Positions 9,194 to 17,326 of a DNA stretch of 64,000 nucleotides are shown here, piece by piece; positions within the stretch are counted from its first letter, which is position 1; every line of letters starts with the position of its first letter. Below the pieces are notes generated by a model. That model was not told the DNA's origin and did not search any database. It saw only the letters and a list, made by a program, of their open reading frames with translations. Position numbers and translations under genes: made by a program. The stretch is taken from the NCBI RefSeq assembly GCF_009498035.1, contig NZ_CP034550.1, forward strand, positions 6,572,001 through 6,636,000, read 5' to 3'. The stretch comes from Saccharothrix syringae (GTDB taxonomy: Bacteria > Actinomycetota > Actinomycetes > Mycobacteriales > Pseudonocardiaceae).

Positions 9194-10020
9194 GGCGTCA
9201 CGTCCGCTTCGGCGCGCTTGTAGGTGCTCAGGCCGGGCTGGTAGCTGCGCTTCTCGAACTGCCTGAGCGCGACGTTGATCCACTCGTTGCCGCTGAGCCG
9301 GGACAGCTCCCACAGCTTGGCCTGGTCGTAGTCGATGGCGGCGGGCAGGTCCAGCTCCGTGGTGCGCTCGTAGACCTGCTTGGCCAGGTGCAGCGTGACC
9401 GGGTTCTTGTTGACGATCTTGGCGACCAGGCGGTCGGTCTCGGCGTCCAGCTCGGCCGCGGGCACCGCCTTGTTGACCAGGCCGTGCTGCTCCGCCTCGC
9501 GGCCGGTCATGGTGTCGCCGGTGAGGATGTAGTAGAGCGCCTGCTTGCGGGCCAGGTTGTGGGTGGCGGCCCAGGTGGCGCCGCCCGCCGGGAAGATGCC
9601 GAAGTTGATCTCGGACAGGCCGAACAGCGCGGTCTCGTCCGCGACCGCGAGGTCGCACAGCCCGGTCACCAGGAACCCGCCGCCGAACGCGAAGCCGTTG
9701 ACCTTGGCGATGGTCACCGCCGGGAACGCCTTGAGGCGCTGGAACCACTTCAGGGCCACCAGGTTGGTCCGGTAGAACAGCTGCGGGTCGTCGAAGGGCC
9801 GCAGGAAGCACTCCTCCAGGTCCATGCCGGAGCTGAAGCTGTTGCCGGTGCCGGTGATGACGACGGCCTTGACGCCGCCGTCCTCCTCGATGCGGTCCAG
9901 GACGGTGTTCATGTCCCGGTGCATCTGCGGGTTCATCGCGTTCTTCTTGTCCGGGCGATTCAGGTGAACGACGGCTTTCGGGCCCTCGATCTCCAGGTTG
10001 ACGGTTTCCAATGTGATCAT
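9190..10020 (-). CDS. Enoyl-CoA hydratase family, hydroxycinnamoyl-CoA hydratase-lyase-like
   Basis: A 276-residue crotonase-fold enzyme. It reads most like feruloyl/p-hydroxycinnamoyl-CoA hydratase-lyase, which adds water to the side chain of a hydroxycinnamoyl-CoA and cleaves it to an aromatic aldehyde and acetyl-CoA: DKKNAMNPQMHRDM, GMDLEE, KVNGFAFGGGF, and GLSEINFGIFPAGG carrying the position of the catalytic Glu. It is the first gene of the leftward operon; start ATG 10020. The alternative is a generic enoyl-CoA hydratase. With the coupled CoA ligase it could make a benzoyl-type building block. Confidence 0.82.
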   Translation of the reverse strand: MITLETVNLEIEGPKAVVHLNRPDKKNAMNPQMHRDMNTVLDRIEEDGGVKAVVITGTGNSFSSGMDLEECFLRPFDDPQLFYRTNLVALKWFQRLKAFPAVTIAKVNGFAFGGGFLVTGLCDLAVADETALFGLSEINFGIFPAGGATWAATHNLARKQALYYILTGDTMTGREAEQHGLVNKAVPAAELDAETDRLVAKIVNKNPVTLHLAKQVYERTTELDLPAAIDYDQAKLWELSRLSGNEWINVALRQFEKRSYQPGLSTYKRAEADVTP

Positions 10021-10783
10021 CTTTGCCCCACTTCCGGTCGGACGGAGTGCACGAGCGGCGGCACGAGGATCACATGATCGACAATGGTGCGGCTTCTCAC
10101 TCCGTGCCTTGCCGGAGCACCGCCGCGGGGGCCCGACCACGGCAAGCCGGGAGTATGCGGGGGGACTCGCGAAGCCGGACAATGCCCCGCTCCGAACCCT
10201 TTTGCAAAGGTAACTGATGCCACTTTGAAACCACCCGGGCAGCGCAGGGCAGTACGCCCGTACGTTGGCAGCAGTGCAGTGCCGGCACGACCTCCGGGAA
10301 GCGGGGCGCCAATGCCGCAACCACCTTCTGTATCGACGCCGAACAGCGACGACGCCGATTCGAATTACCTGATCGGAGCACCGGTTCACCCCGGTCAATT
10401 GCGCCGGCGAGCGTGAGCAAGTCTGGAGTAGCAGCACCCCCGAGCGCTCTGCAAAAATTTTGTCGTTCGCCTGCCGGAGATGGCCGACCGAATCGGGGAC
10501 GAGGTTGACTGCCCTGCGACTGCCGCGAAGCAGAATCCCGGCGACCACCCGGTCGCAGCCGTAGTCGACCGCACCTTCCCGGTCGAGGCGCGGGTCGACG
10601 CCGATCGGGCGGTGTGCCCCGGCGGCGTGGTCGCCGCCATTCACGCCGCGACCGGCCCGCATTTCCGCCTTTCATTCATCGGGTTCTCCCGGGCGCCACC
10701 GGAGCGCGCCCGGGAAGCGTGCGCGAACACCGGCCACGGCACCCCGCCGCAGGCGCCCCCGTCCACCAGGAAGGAGTCAGCCC
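10021..10783. other. Divergent regulatory region between the hydratase operon and UnbV copy 2
   Basis: This 763-base stretch separates two divergent operons and holds no ORF with convincing protein features; the open frames in it lack recognisable motifs. It is somewhat less GC-rich near 10180-10480 than the genes around it, as expected for a promoter region serving both directions. I could not place -10/-35 elements with confidence. Confidence 0.5.
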
Positions 10784-12751
10784 GTGACCTCCACAGCCAG
10801 ATGGCTGCGCAGGCAGCTGCCCGGCGTCATGGCGCTCGTGCTCGTCGCGGCCACGTTCTTGGTGGCCCGCCTGCCCGAGGTGTCGGCGCAGGAGAAGCAG
10901 GCCCTCGCCGCCCGCTTCGGTTTCGCACCGGAGACCGTCGCCCTGCCCGGCGGCCACACCCAGCGGTCCATCCGCGCGGTGAACCAGCGCTACGGTCACA
11001 TCAACGCCTGGATCTCCTCGGTCGGCTCGGCCGTGGCGCTCAACGACCTCGACGGCGACGGCCTGGCCAACGACCTGTGCTACGTGGACGTGCGCGTCGA
11101 CCAGGTGATCGTCACCCCGGCCCCGGCCCCGGCGCCCGGCGGGCAGCGGCGCTACGAGCCGTTCGTGCTCGGCCCGGGGTCGCTGCCGGTCAACGACGTG
11201 ATGGCGCCCATGGGCTGCGTGCCCGGCGACTTCAACGAGGACGGCCGGGTGGACCTGCTGGTCTACCTGTGGGGTCGCACCCCGATCCTGCACCTGGCCA
11301 GGGCGAACGCCGAGGGCATGGGCCCGGGGACCTACCTGGCGACCGAGCTGGTGCCCGGCGCCGCGTCGGGCCGCTACGACGGCCCGGAGTGGAACTCGAA
11401 CTCCGCCACGGTGGCCGATTTCGACGGTGACGGCCACGACGACATCTACATCGGCAACTACTTCCCCGACGGCCCGGTGCTGGACCCGGCGCGGAGCACG
11501 GGCGTGGAGATGAACGCCTCCATGTCGGCCGCCCTCAACGGCGGCCCGGACCACCTGCTGCTGTGGGCCGGCGGTGCGGCGGGCGACGAGCCCGCGGCCC
11601 GGTTCCGGGCGGCGCCCGGGGCGATCCCCTCCGACGCCTCGCGCGGCTGGACCCTCGCGTCCGGCTCCAACGACGTCGACGGCGACCTGCTGCCCGAGCT
11701 GTACGTGGCCAACGACTTCGGCCCCGACCGCCTGCTGCACAACGAGTCCACGCCGGGCAAGCCCGCGTTCCGGGTGGTGGAGGGCTCGCGCGGGCCGTGG
11801 GAGCCCCGGTCCAAGAACGTCGGCATCGACTCGTTCAAGGGCATGGGCGTCGACTTCGGCGACCTCAACGGCGACGGGGTGTACGACCTGTACGTCAGCA
11901 ACATCACCACGTCGTTCGGGATCGAGGAGTCGCACTTCGCGTTCCTGAGCACGGAGCGCGACCGGGCCGCGGTCGCCTCGGCGCTGGCCGCGGGCGAGGC
12001 GGTGTGGGAGGACGAGAGCGGCCCGTTGCAGCTGGCCTGGTCGGGCTGGGGCTGGGACGTCAAGCTGGTCGACTTCGACAACGACGGCGGGCTGGAGGTC
12101 GCGCAGGCGACCGGGTTCGTCAAGGGCGACGTCAACCGCTGGCCGCAGTTGCAGGAGCTGGCGACGGCGAACGACGCGCTGCTGGCCAACCCGCTGTGGT
12201 GGCCGGTGGTCGGCCCCGGCGACGACGTGGCGGGCCACCAGAGGTTCCACCTGTTCGCCCGCAACGAGCGCGGTTTCTACACCGACGTGTCGCCGTCGCT
12301 GGGCCTGGACGTGCCGGTGCCCACGCGCGGCATCGCCACCGGCGACGTGGACGGCGACGGCCGGCTGGACATGGCGGTGTCGCGGCAGTGGGAGGACCCG
12401 GTCTTCTACCGCAACACCGCCGGGTCGCCGGGCCGGTTCCTGGGCCTTCGCCTGACGCACGAGGCCGGCGTGAGCCCGGGGTCGTTCCCGGGCGCCGGGT
12501 CGCCCGTGATCGGCGCGCAGGTCGAGGTGACCACGGCGTCGGGCCGCACGCTGGTCAACCGCGTCGACGGCGGCAGCGGGCACTCCGGCAAGCGAAGTCA
12601 CGAGGTGCACTTCGGGCTCGGGTCCGAGGACGGGCCGGTGCGGGCGCGCATCACGTGGCGCGACCGGGGCGGCGAGGTGCACGAGCAGGAGATGACGTTG
12701 AGGCCGGGTTGGCACGACGTGCGGCTCGGCGACCAGGCCGAGGAGGAGTGA
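10784..12751 (+). CDS. UnbV-like exported FG-GAP/ASPIC protein, copy 2
   Basis: A 655-residue paralogue of the protein at 3604-5586: N-terminal membrane/signal segment (residues ~14-34), FG-GAP blades with Ca-loop-like DxDGDG cores (VALNDLDGDGLAND, PGDFNEDGRVDLLV, VADFDGDGHDDIYI, FGDLNGDGVYDLYV, TGDVDGDGRLDMAV) and a C-terminal ASPIC/UnbV domain (DGGSGHSGKRSHEVHFG). Its DxDGDG loops are more complete than in copy 1, so Ca binding is more likely here. The GTG start follows AAGGAG with 7-8 base spacing. It heads a two-gene rightward operon with UnbU copy 2. Confidence 0.88.
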   Translation: MTSTARWLRRQLPGVMALVLVAATFLVARLPEVSAQEKQALAARFGFAPETVALPGGHTQRSIRAVNQRYGHINAWISSVGSAVALNDLDGDGLANDLCYVDVRVDQVIVTPAPAPAPGGQRRYEPFVLGPGSLPVNDVMAPMGCVPGDFNEDGRVDLLVYLWGRTPILHLARANAEGMGPGTYLATELVPGAASGRYDGPEWNSNSATVADFDGDGHDDIYIGNYFPDGPVLDPARSTGVEMNASMSAALNGGPDHLLLWAGGAAGDEPAARFRAAPGAIPSDASRGWTLASGSNDVDGDLLPELYVANDFGPDRLLHNESTPGKPAFRVVEGSRGPWEPRSKNVGIDSFKGMGVDFGDLNGDGVYDLYVSNITTSFGIEESHFAFLSTERDRAAVASALAAGEAVWEDESGPLQLAWSGWGWDVKLVDFDNDGGLEVAQATGFVKGDVNRWPQLQELATANDALLANPLWWPVVGPGDDVAGHQRFHLFARNERGFYTDVSPSLGLDVPVPTRGIATGDVDGDGRLDMAVSRQWEDPVFYRNTAGSPGRFLGLRLTHEAGVSPGSFPGAGSPVIGAQVEVTTASGRTLVNRVDGGSGHSGKRSHEVHFGLGSEDGPVRARITWRDRGGEVHEQEMTLRPGWHDVRLGDQAEEE

Positions 12752-12756
12752 CCGAC

Positions 12757-13788
12757 ATGGCCGACACCACGACCGCGACCCCGCCGCGGCACGACGCCAA
12801 GATCATCACGGCGCTGCGCCGGTTCGCGATCTCCATCAGCGTGTTCAACGTCCTGGGCTACACCGTGCTCGGCTTCGAGCAGCCGTGGTTGTGGCCGTTC
12901 ATCGCCCTGGCCACCGCCTACGCCGTGGAGACGGGGCTGGAGCTGGTCTCGGCCCGGCAGGAGGGCCGGGTGCCCAGGTTCGCCGGCGGCGGCGCCCGGG
13001 GCGTGGTGGAGTTCCTGTACCCGGCGCACATCACCGCGCTCGCGGTGAACATGCTGACCTACGTCAACGACCGGCTGTGGGTGATGGTCTTCGGCGTCAC
13101 GGTGGCGGTCGGCGCGAAGTGGGTGCTGCGGGCGCCGGTGCGCGGCCGGCTGCGCCACTACATGAACCCGTCGAACTTCGGCATCACGGTGATCCTGCTG
13201 GTGTTCCCGTGGGCGTCGATCGCGCCGCCGTACCACTTCACCGAGCACGTCGGCACGTTCTGGGACTGGGTGATCCCGCTGGTCATCCTGGTGGCGGGCT
13301 CGATGCTCAACGGGATGCTGACCAACCGGCTGTGGCTGATCATGGCGTGGCTGGTGACCTTCGCGTTGCAGGCGGTGGTGCGCGGGGTGCTGCTGGACGT
13401 GTCGATCCCGTCGGGGCTGGGCATGATGACCGGCGTGGCGTTCATCCTGTTCACCAACTACATGGTGACCGACCCGGGCACGTCGCCGTCGCGGCCGGCC
13501 TCGCAGGTGGCGTTCGGCGCGGGCGTGGCGGTCGTGTACGGGGCGCTGGTGGGCATGAGCATCCCCTACGGCATCTTCTTCGCCACGGCGATCGTGTGCC
13601 TGGTCCGCGGCGGTTTCCTCTGGGCGCTGCACTTCGTGGACCGGAGCCGGGCGCGGCAGGCGGCGGGGCAGGTCGCGGCGGGGCAGGTCGCGGCCGGGCA
13701 GGTCGCGGCCGGGCAGGTCGCGGAGCGGTCCGCGACCGACCCGGTGCGCAACGGCGCGGTGACCGGCGGCGAGGTCGTGCGGACCTGA
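12757..13788 (+). CDS. UnbU-like integral membrane protein (RnfD/NqrB-related), copy 2
   Basis: A 343-residue polytopic membrane protein closely similar to the copy at 2567-3607 (shared ALRRFAISISVFN, YTVLGFEQPWLWPF, HYMNPSNFGIT, NYMVTDPGTSPSRP). ATG 12757 has AGGAGG about 10 bases upstream; an in-frame GTG at 12748 overlapping the UnbV stop is the alternative. The cytoplasmic C-terminus carries four tandem copies of GQVAA(E), absent from copy 1. It is followed by hairpin terminators. Confidence 0.86.
   Translation: MADTTTATPPRHDAKIITALRRFAISISVFNVLGYTVLGFEQPWLWPFIALATAYAVETGLELVSARQEGRVPRFAGGGARGVVEFLYPAHITALAVNMLTYVNDRLWVMVFGVTVAVGAKWVLRAPVRGRLRHYMNPSNFGITVILLVFPWASIAPPYHFTEHVGTFWDWVIPLVILVAGSMLNGMLTNRLWLIMAWLVTFALQAVVRGVLLDVSIPSGLGMMTGVAFILFTNYMVTDPGTSPSRPASQVAFGAGVAVVYGALVGMSIPYGIFFATAIVCLVRGGFLWALHFVDRSRARQAAGQVAAGQVAAGQVAAGQVAERSATDPVRNGAVTGGEVVRT
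13666..13725 (+). repeat. Four 15-bp tandem repeats coding GQVAA
   Basis: Four consecutive 15-base units in frame in the 3' end of UnbU copy 2 encode GQVAA, GQVAA, GQVAA and GQVAE. Units differ by one or two bases. The tail is hydrophilic and lies outside the membrane segments, so copy number probably can drift without loss of function. Confidence 0.9.
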
Positions 13789-13808
13789 GGCCGCGGCGCG
13801 CGCGAGGG

Positions 13809-13840
13809 CGGCGAGCCGGTCACACCGGACCGGCTCGCCG
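13809..13840 (+). terminator. Hairpin terminator after UnbU copy 2
   Basis: Bases 13809-13821 pair with 13828-13840 (13-bp stem, 6-base loop), 20 bases beyond the UnbU stop. It lies between convergent genes, so it may act in both directions. Confidence 0.75.
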
Positions 13841-13876
13841 TCGCGCGTGCCGCGGTGGGGTCGTGGAACCGGACTG

Positions 13877-13904
13877 CCGGGGACCCGTCGCGGCGGGTCC
13901 CCGG
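13877..13904 (-). terminator. Hairpin terminator after the AraC gene
   Basis: An 11-bp perfect stem (13877-13887 with 13894-13904) and 6-base loop begins 17 bases beyond the leftward AraC stop at 13922. Together with the hairpin at 13809-13840 it insulates the convergent transcripts. Confidence 0.7.
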
Positions 13905-13921
13905 GGTTCGGTCCGCCCGGG

Positions 13922-14848
13922 TCAGCTGGCCGCCTCGGCGGCCAGGGAGGCGGAGCGGAGGTCGAGCAGCGCCATGAGGATCGGCGGGTCGAACGCGCCG
14001 ATCGGGCGCAACCGCAGGTCGACCTGGTCCACCGGGGTCCCGGCCCGGACCGTGATCGGCCCGGAGCAGGCGACGTTGGGCACCTCGCCGCGGGGGTTGG
14101 CGCAGTCGACGCCCGGGTCCCCGTCCGGCGGGACGGAACTGACCATCAGGTACCAGGTGCCGGGTGGCACGTCGGTGAGCAGGTACGGGCCGGGCCGGTG
14201 CAACACCGAGCAGCGGACCGGGGCGCCCTGCGGGATGGGATCGGGGAACAGCCCGAGGAAGGTCAGCCCCGACGCGGCGCCCAGGGGCGCGACGATCCGC
14301 CCGTGCACCGTCGAGGTGTGCGTCCCCTGGCCGCGCCAGGCCGTCGGCACCGCGGAGGCGAACCCGCCGAGCTGCCGGTACACCGTGGGCGAGACGCCGA
14401 CGCTGCTGCGGAACCGGGAGCTGAACGTGCCGACGCTGGTGTAGCCGACCCGGTGGCTGATGTCGGTGACCGTCAGCGAGGTGCACACCAGCAGCCTCTT
14501 GGCCTCCTGCAACCGGATCGCCGACAGGAACCGCCCCGGCGAGATGCCCGTGACCCGCTGGAACACGCGGGAGAAGTGGAACTTGCTGTACATGGCGGTC
14601 CTGGCCATGTCATCGATGGTGAACTGTTCACTCAGGTTTTCGTACATGAATTCGACAACACGCCCTACCGCCCGTTCTACCGTGTCCTCCACTACGACCC
14701 CACATCGCAGATCCGACAAGAGTTGGGAATGCAATCGCCGGGGCACCGAACCCGGATTCGCCCCCAGCATCGACCGGACCAACCGAAACACTGGCGAGGA
14801 ACTCTCGCGAAACCGCACCCGAAGTTCGCCCGACAACCTCCCGGCCAA
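13922..14848 (-). CDS. AraC-family transcriptional regulator with unusual C-terminal domain
   Basis: A 308-residue protein. An AraC-type double helix-turn-helix occupies residues ~58-160 (FTIDDMARTAMYSKFHFSRVFQ and ITDISHRVGYTSVGTFSSRF-like segments). The C-terminal ~145 residues (PGPYLLTDVPPGTWYLMVSS, DQVDLRLRPIGAFDPP) form a beta-rich domain, the reverse of the usual AraC order of sensor then DNA-binding domain. It sits between the UnbV/U operon and the flavoprotein group and probably controls one of them. No autoregulatory site could be defined. Confidence 0.88.
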   Translation of the reverse strand: MAGRLSGELRVRFRESSSPVFRLVRSMLGANPGSVPRRLHSQLLSDLRCGVVVEDTVERAVGRVVEFMYENLSEQFTIDDMARTAMYSKFHFSRVFQRVTGISPGRFLSAIRLQEAKRLLVCTSLTVTDISHRVGYTSVGTFSSRFRSSVGVSPTVYRQLGGFASAVPTAWRGQGTHTSTVHGRIVAPLGAASGLTFLGLFPDPIPQGAPVRCSVLHRPGPYLLTDVPPGTWYLMVSSVPPDGDPGVDCANPRGEVPNVACSGPITVRAGTPVDQVDLRLRPIGAFDPPILMALLDLRSASLAAEAAS

Positions 14849-15408
14849 CCCATCAGTGGCCTATTTTTCGGAAGTTACCAGGCTGCCGACAGCCTTTGCA
14901 AGCAGCAAAGACGGACCGTTGCAAGCACCTCTCATGATCACCCGGTCAACCTGGCCGCAATCTTTGCATTCGTTCACACCGGCTTTTTCGGAGGGTGACA
15001 GCGCAATCATTTACTCGCCCTGCACACGGTGTAAACTAGACCTTCCGAGTGAACGCGCGCTAACACCCTGTCGTCACCGCCCCCGACCTCCCGGGAACGC
15101 ACCGAATCGCCCGTCCCGGGCATTTCGCAGGCCGTCCGACGGACGAACGGCCCCATCCGCTTGGGCCGATCGCCCGCTTGGGCGCACGGTTTTCTCCACG
15201 CCCGCCGAACACCGCACGCACGGAGAAGGCCGGACGGGCCGAGGCCCATACAGTCGGGCGGGTGCGGACGCGGTCACCCCGTCGACGTGCGGGCCGGGCG
15301 ACCGGGTGCCGTCGCGGCGCCCGCGCAGGAGATCTTCGGAGCATCGGGAAACCGAAGACCGGCACGACTCGGGGGCGAGTCCCAGAGCCGAGTGCAGTAG
15401 GAGGTACC
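14849..15408. other. Divergent promoter region, AraC gene / membrane-protein operon
   Basis: 560 bases without a convincing gene. The part at ~14860-15060 is clearly less GC-rich than its surroundings and should hold the divergent promoters. A TAAACT hexamer at ~15034 preceded by an ACACGGTGT imperfect palindrome could be a -10 with overlapping operator for the rightward operon; this is only a suggestion. Confidence 0.4.
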
Positions 15409-15978
15409 GTGGCCCAAACGCAGACCCAGACCCGTGCTCCCGTCGTCGCCGGACCGCTGAACACCCGGTGGCACCGGCCGGCGCTGTACGCGTTCCTCTT
15501 CGTCGTCATCGCGCACTGGGCGGAGCACATCGCCCAGGCGGTGCAGATCTACGGCCTGGGATGGCCGACACCGCGGGCCCGGGGCGTGCTCGGCCTGTGG
15601 GCGCCGTGGCTGGTCTCCTCGGAGGTCATGCACTACGGCTACGCGCTGGTCATGCTGATCGGCCTGTTCGCCCTCCGCAAGGGGTTCGTCGGCCGGTCGA
15701 AGACGTGGTGGACCATCGCGCTGGGCCTCCAGTTCTGGCACCACATCGAGCACCTGCTGCTGATCATCCAGGCGTCGACGGGCGCCAACCTGCTCGGCCG
15801 GCCCGTGCCGACGAGCGTGGTCCAGTTGATCGTGCCGCGGGTGGAGCTGCACCTGTTCTACAACTTCGTCGTGTTCGTGCCCATGGTCGTGGCCATGGTG
15901 CTGCACCTGCGGCCCACGCGCGAGGAGCGCGCCGGGATGCGGTGCTCCTGCGCGCCGCCGGTCGGCGCCGCGTCCTGA
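15409..15978 (+). CDS. Small His-rich integral membrane protein, function unknown
   Basis: A 189-residue protein starting at GTG 15409, with AGGAGG about 5 bases upstream. Four hydrophobic segments are visible (residues ~25-45, 65-92, 105-125, 150-170). Several histidines lie in or beside them: HWAEHIAQ, the HYGY region and FWHHIEHLLL. Their spacing is reminiscent of heme- or metal-binding four-helix proteins, but I recognise no family. It is followed after 4 bases by a second membrane gene. Confidence 0.75.
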   Translation: MAQTQTQTRAPVVAGPLNTRWHRPALYAFLFVVIAHWAEHIAQAVQIYGLGWPTPRARGVLGLWAPWLVSSEVMHYGYALVMLIGLFALRKGFVGRSKTWWTIALGLQFWHHIEHLLLIIQASTGANLLGRPVPTSVVQLIVPRVELHLFYNFVVFVPMVVAMVLHLRPTREERAGMRCSCAPPVGAAS

Positions 15979-15982
15979 GCCG

Positions 15983-17248
15983 GTGCACGACCACGCCGCC
16001 GTCGGCCTGCCGCTCGGCTTCACCCTGCTGAGGCTGCTCCTGCTCGGCTCGGTGACCGCGGTGGCGGCCTGGGCGCTGGTACGCCCGTTCGTGCCCGCCG
16101 CGCCGGGGCTCCCGGCGCGGCGGGCGGTCACCGGCGCCGCGGCGTTGGGCGGGATCGCGGTGCTGCTCGCGGCGCGGGCGTCGTGGATGCCCGGTCCCGC
16201 CGCGGTGGCGCTGATCGCGCTGCTGGTGCTGCCCTCGGTGCCGCGGGGCCGGCACCCGGTGCTGGGCCGGTGCGTCGCGGCGGGCGCCGTGCTCGTGACC
16301 GCCGCGGCCGGCGCGTGGTTCGCCGGGCCGCCCTCGTCCGTGGCCTACGTCGCGCTGATGGCGGCGTTCACCGGCCTGGCGTGGCTCGCGCTGTGCCCGC
16401 CGGCGGCGGACGTGCGACTGGCCGGGGCGGCGCTGGGCCTGGTGCTGCTGACCGGTCTGGGTCACGTCACGATCGCCGGCCGCCTCGACGCGCCGGCGGC
16501 CGGCGACCCGCTGCTGACCCGGGTGGCCCTGCGGGGCGGTCCGGTGGACGTCCTGGTGGTGCCGCACATGCCGGGCTGGAACCTCGTGCACACCGGCGAG
16601 GCCGACCTGAGGGTGGGCAACGCCCCCACCGCCCTGGTCCCGGCCCGGCGGCTCCCGGCGGCGAGCGGCCGGTGGGCGCTGGTCTGGCTGCCCCGCGGGC
16701 GGGGCGACCTGTGGCTGGACCGCGCGGGCGAGCGGACCACCGTCGTGGTCGACACCGGCGACGGCGCGTGGACGGGTCCGGACGTGCGGGGTCCCGAAGG
16801 GCCGGACTACGCCTCGGCGGTGCTGGCGGCCAGGCTCACCGGGGCCCGGGGCGACGTGCCGTGGCCGGAGCTGACCGACGCCGACGCGGCGGCGCTGCGG
16901 GCCGAGGTGGCCGCCATGGGCGGCCCGTTCGCGATCGCCTCCGCCCCGACCGGCCGCGCGGCGCAGGCGGAGCGGGTCGTGCGGGACGAGGCGGCCCGCC
17001 TGGGCGTCGAAATCCTGCCGGCGGCGGACGAAACCCTGGTGCTCGCGGGCGAGGTCGGGGACGGGCGCCCGGCGCCGTGGCTGGCGCCGCCCGATCTGTC
17101 CACACCGGACGGTCGGCGGTACGCGCGGGCCCTCGCGGACGCCTTCCCCGGCGAGCGCCCGACCGCCTCGGGGCTGGCCGCGTGGACGGGGACGTTCGCG
17201 AACCCGCAGGCGGCAGAGCCCGCGCCGGCGCGGCGTGTTGTTGGATAA
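15983..17248 (+). CDS. Membrane protein with large C-terminal extracytoplasmic domain, function unknown
   Basis: 421 residues from GTG 15983. The first ~165 residues have five or six hydrophobic segments; residues ~170-421 are soluble and beta-rich, starting with TIAGRLDAPAAGDPLL and containing PHMPGWNLVHTGE. The soluble part resembles the kind of domain seen in copper-resistance-like membrane proteins, but the resemblance is weak. The 4-base gap to the His-rich protein suggests a shared, perhaps metal-related, membrane role. A related family in actinomycete secondary-metabolite clusters exists in my memory as a domain of unknown function; I do not assign it. Confidence 0.75.
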   Translation: MHDHAAVGLPLGFTLLRLLLLGSVTAVAAWALVRPFVPAAPGLPARRAVTGAAALGGIAVLLAARASWMPGPAAVALIALLVLPSVPRGRHPVLGRCVAAGAVLVTAAAGAWFAGPPSSVAYVALMAAFTGLAWLALCPPAADVRLAGAALGLVLLTGLGHVTIAGRLDAPAAGDPLLTRVALRGGPVDVLVVPHMPGWNLVHTGEADLRVGNAPTALVPARRLPAASGRWALVWLPRGRGDLWLDRAGERTTVVVDTGDGAWTGPDVRGPEGPDYASAVLAARLTGARGDVPWPELTDADAAALRAEVAAMGGPFAIASAPTGRAAQAERVVRDEAARLGVEILPAADETLVLAGEVGDGRPAPWLAPPDLSTPDGRRYARALADAFPGERPTASGLAAWTGTFANPQAAEPAPARRVVG

Positions 17249-17326
17249 CATCGTTGGGCTACCTTGGTCCCGAAAGTTCTTCACGTGCGTCGACCGGTCC
17301 CCGCCCCGCCCGCCGACAGGAGCACC

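Noticed and set aside
9190-10662. N-terminal extension of the hydratase up to 10662
   Set aside because: The first ~215 residues show no family homology; the crotonase fold starts at the ATG at 10020.
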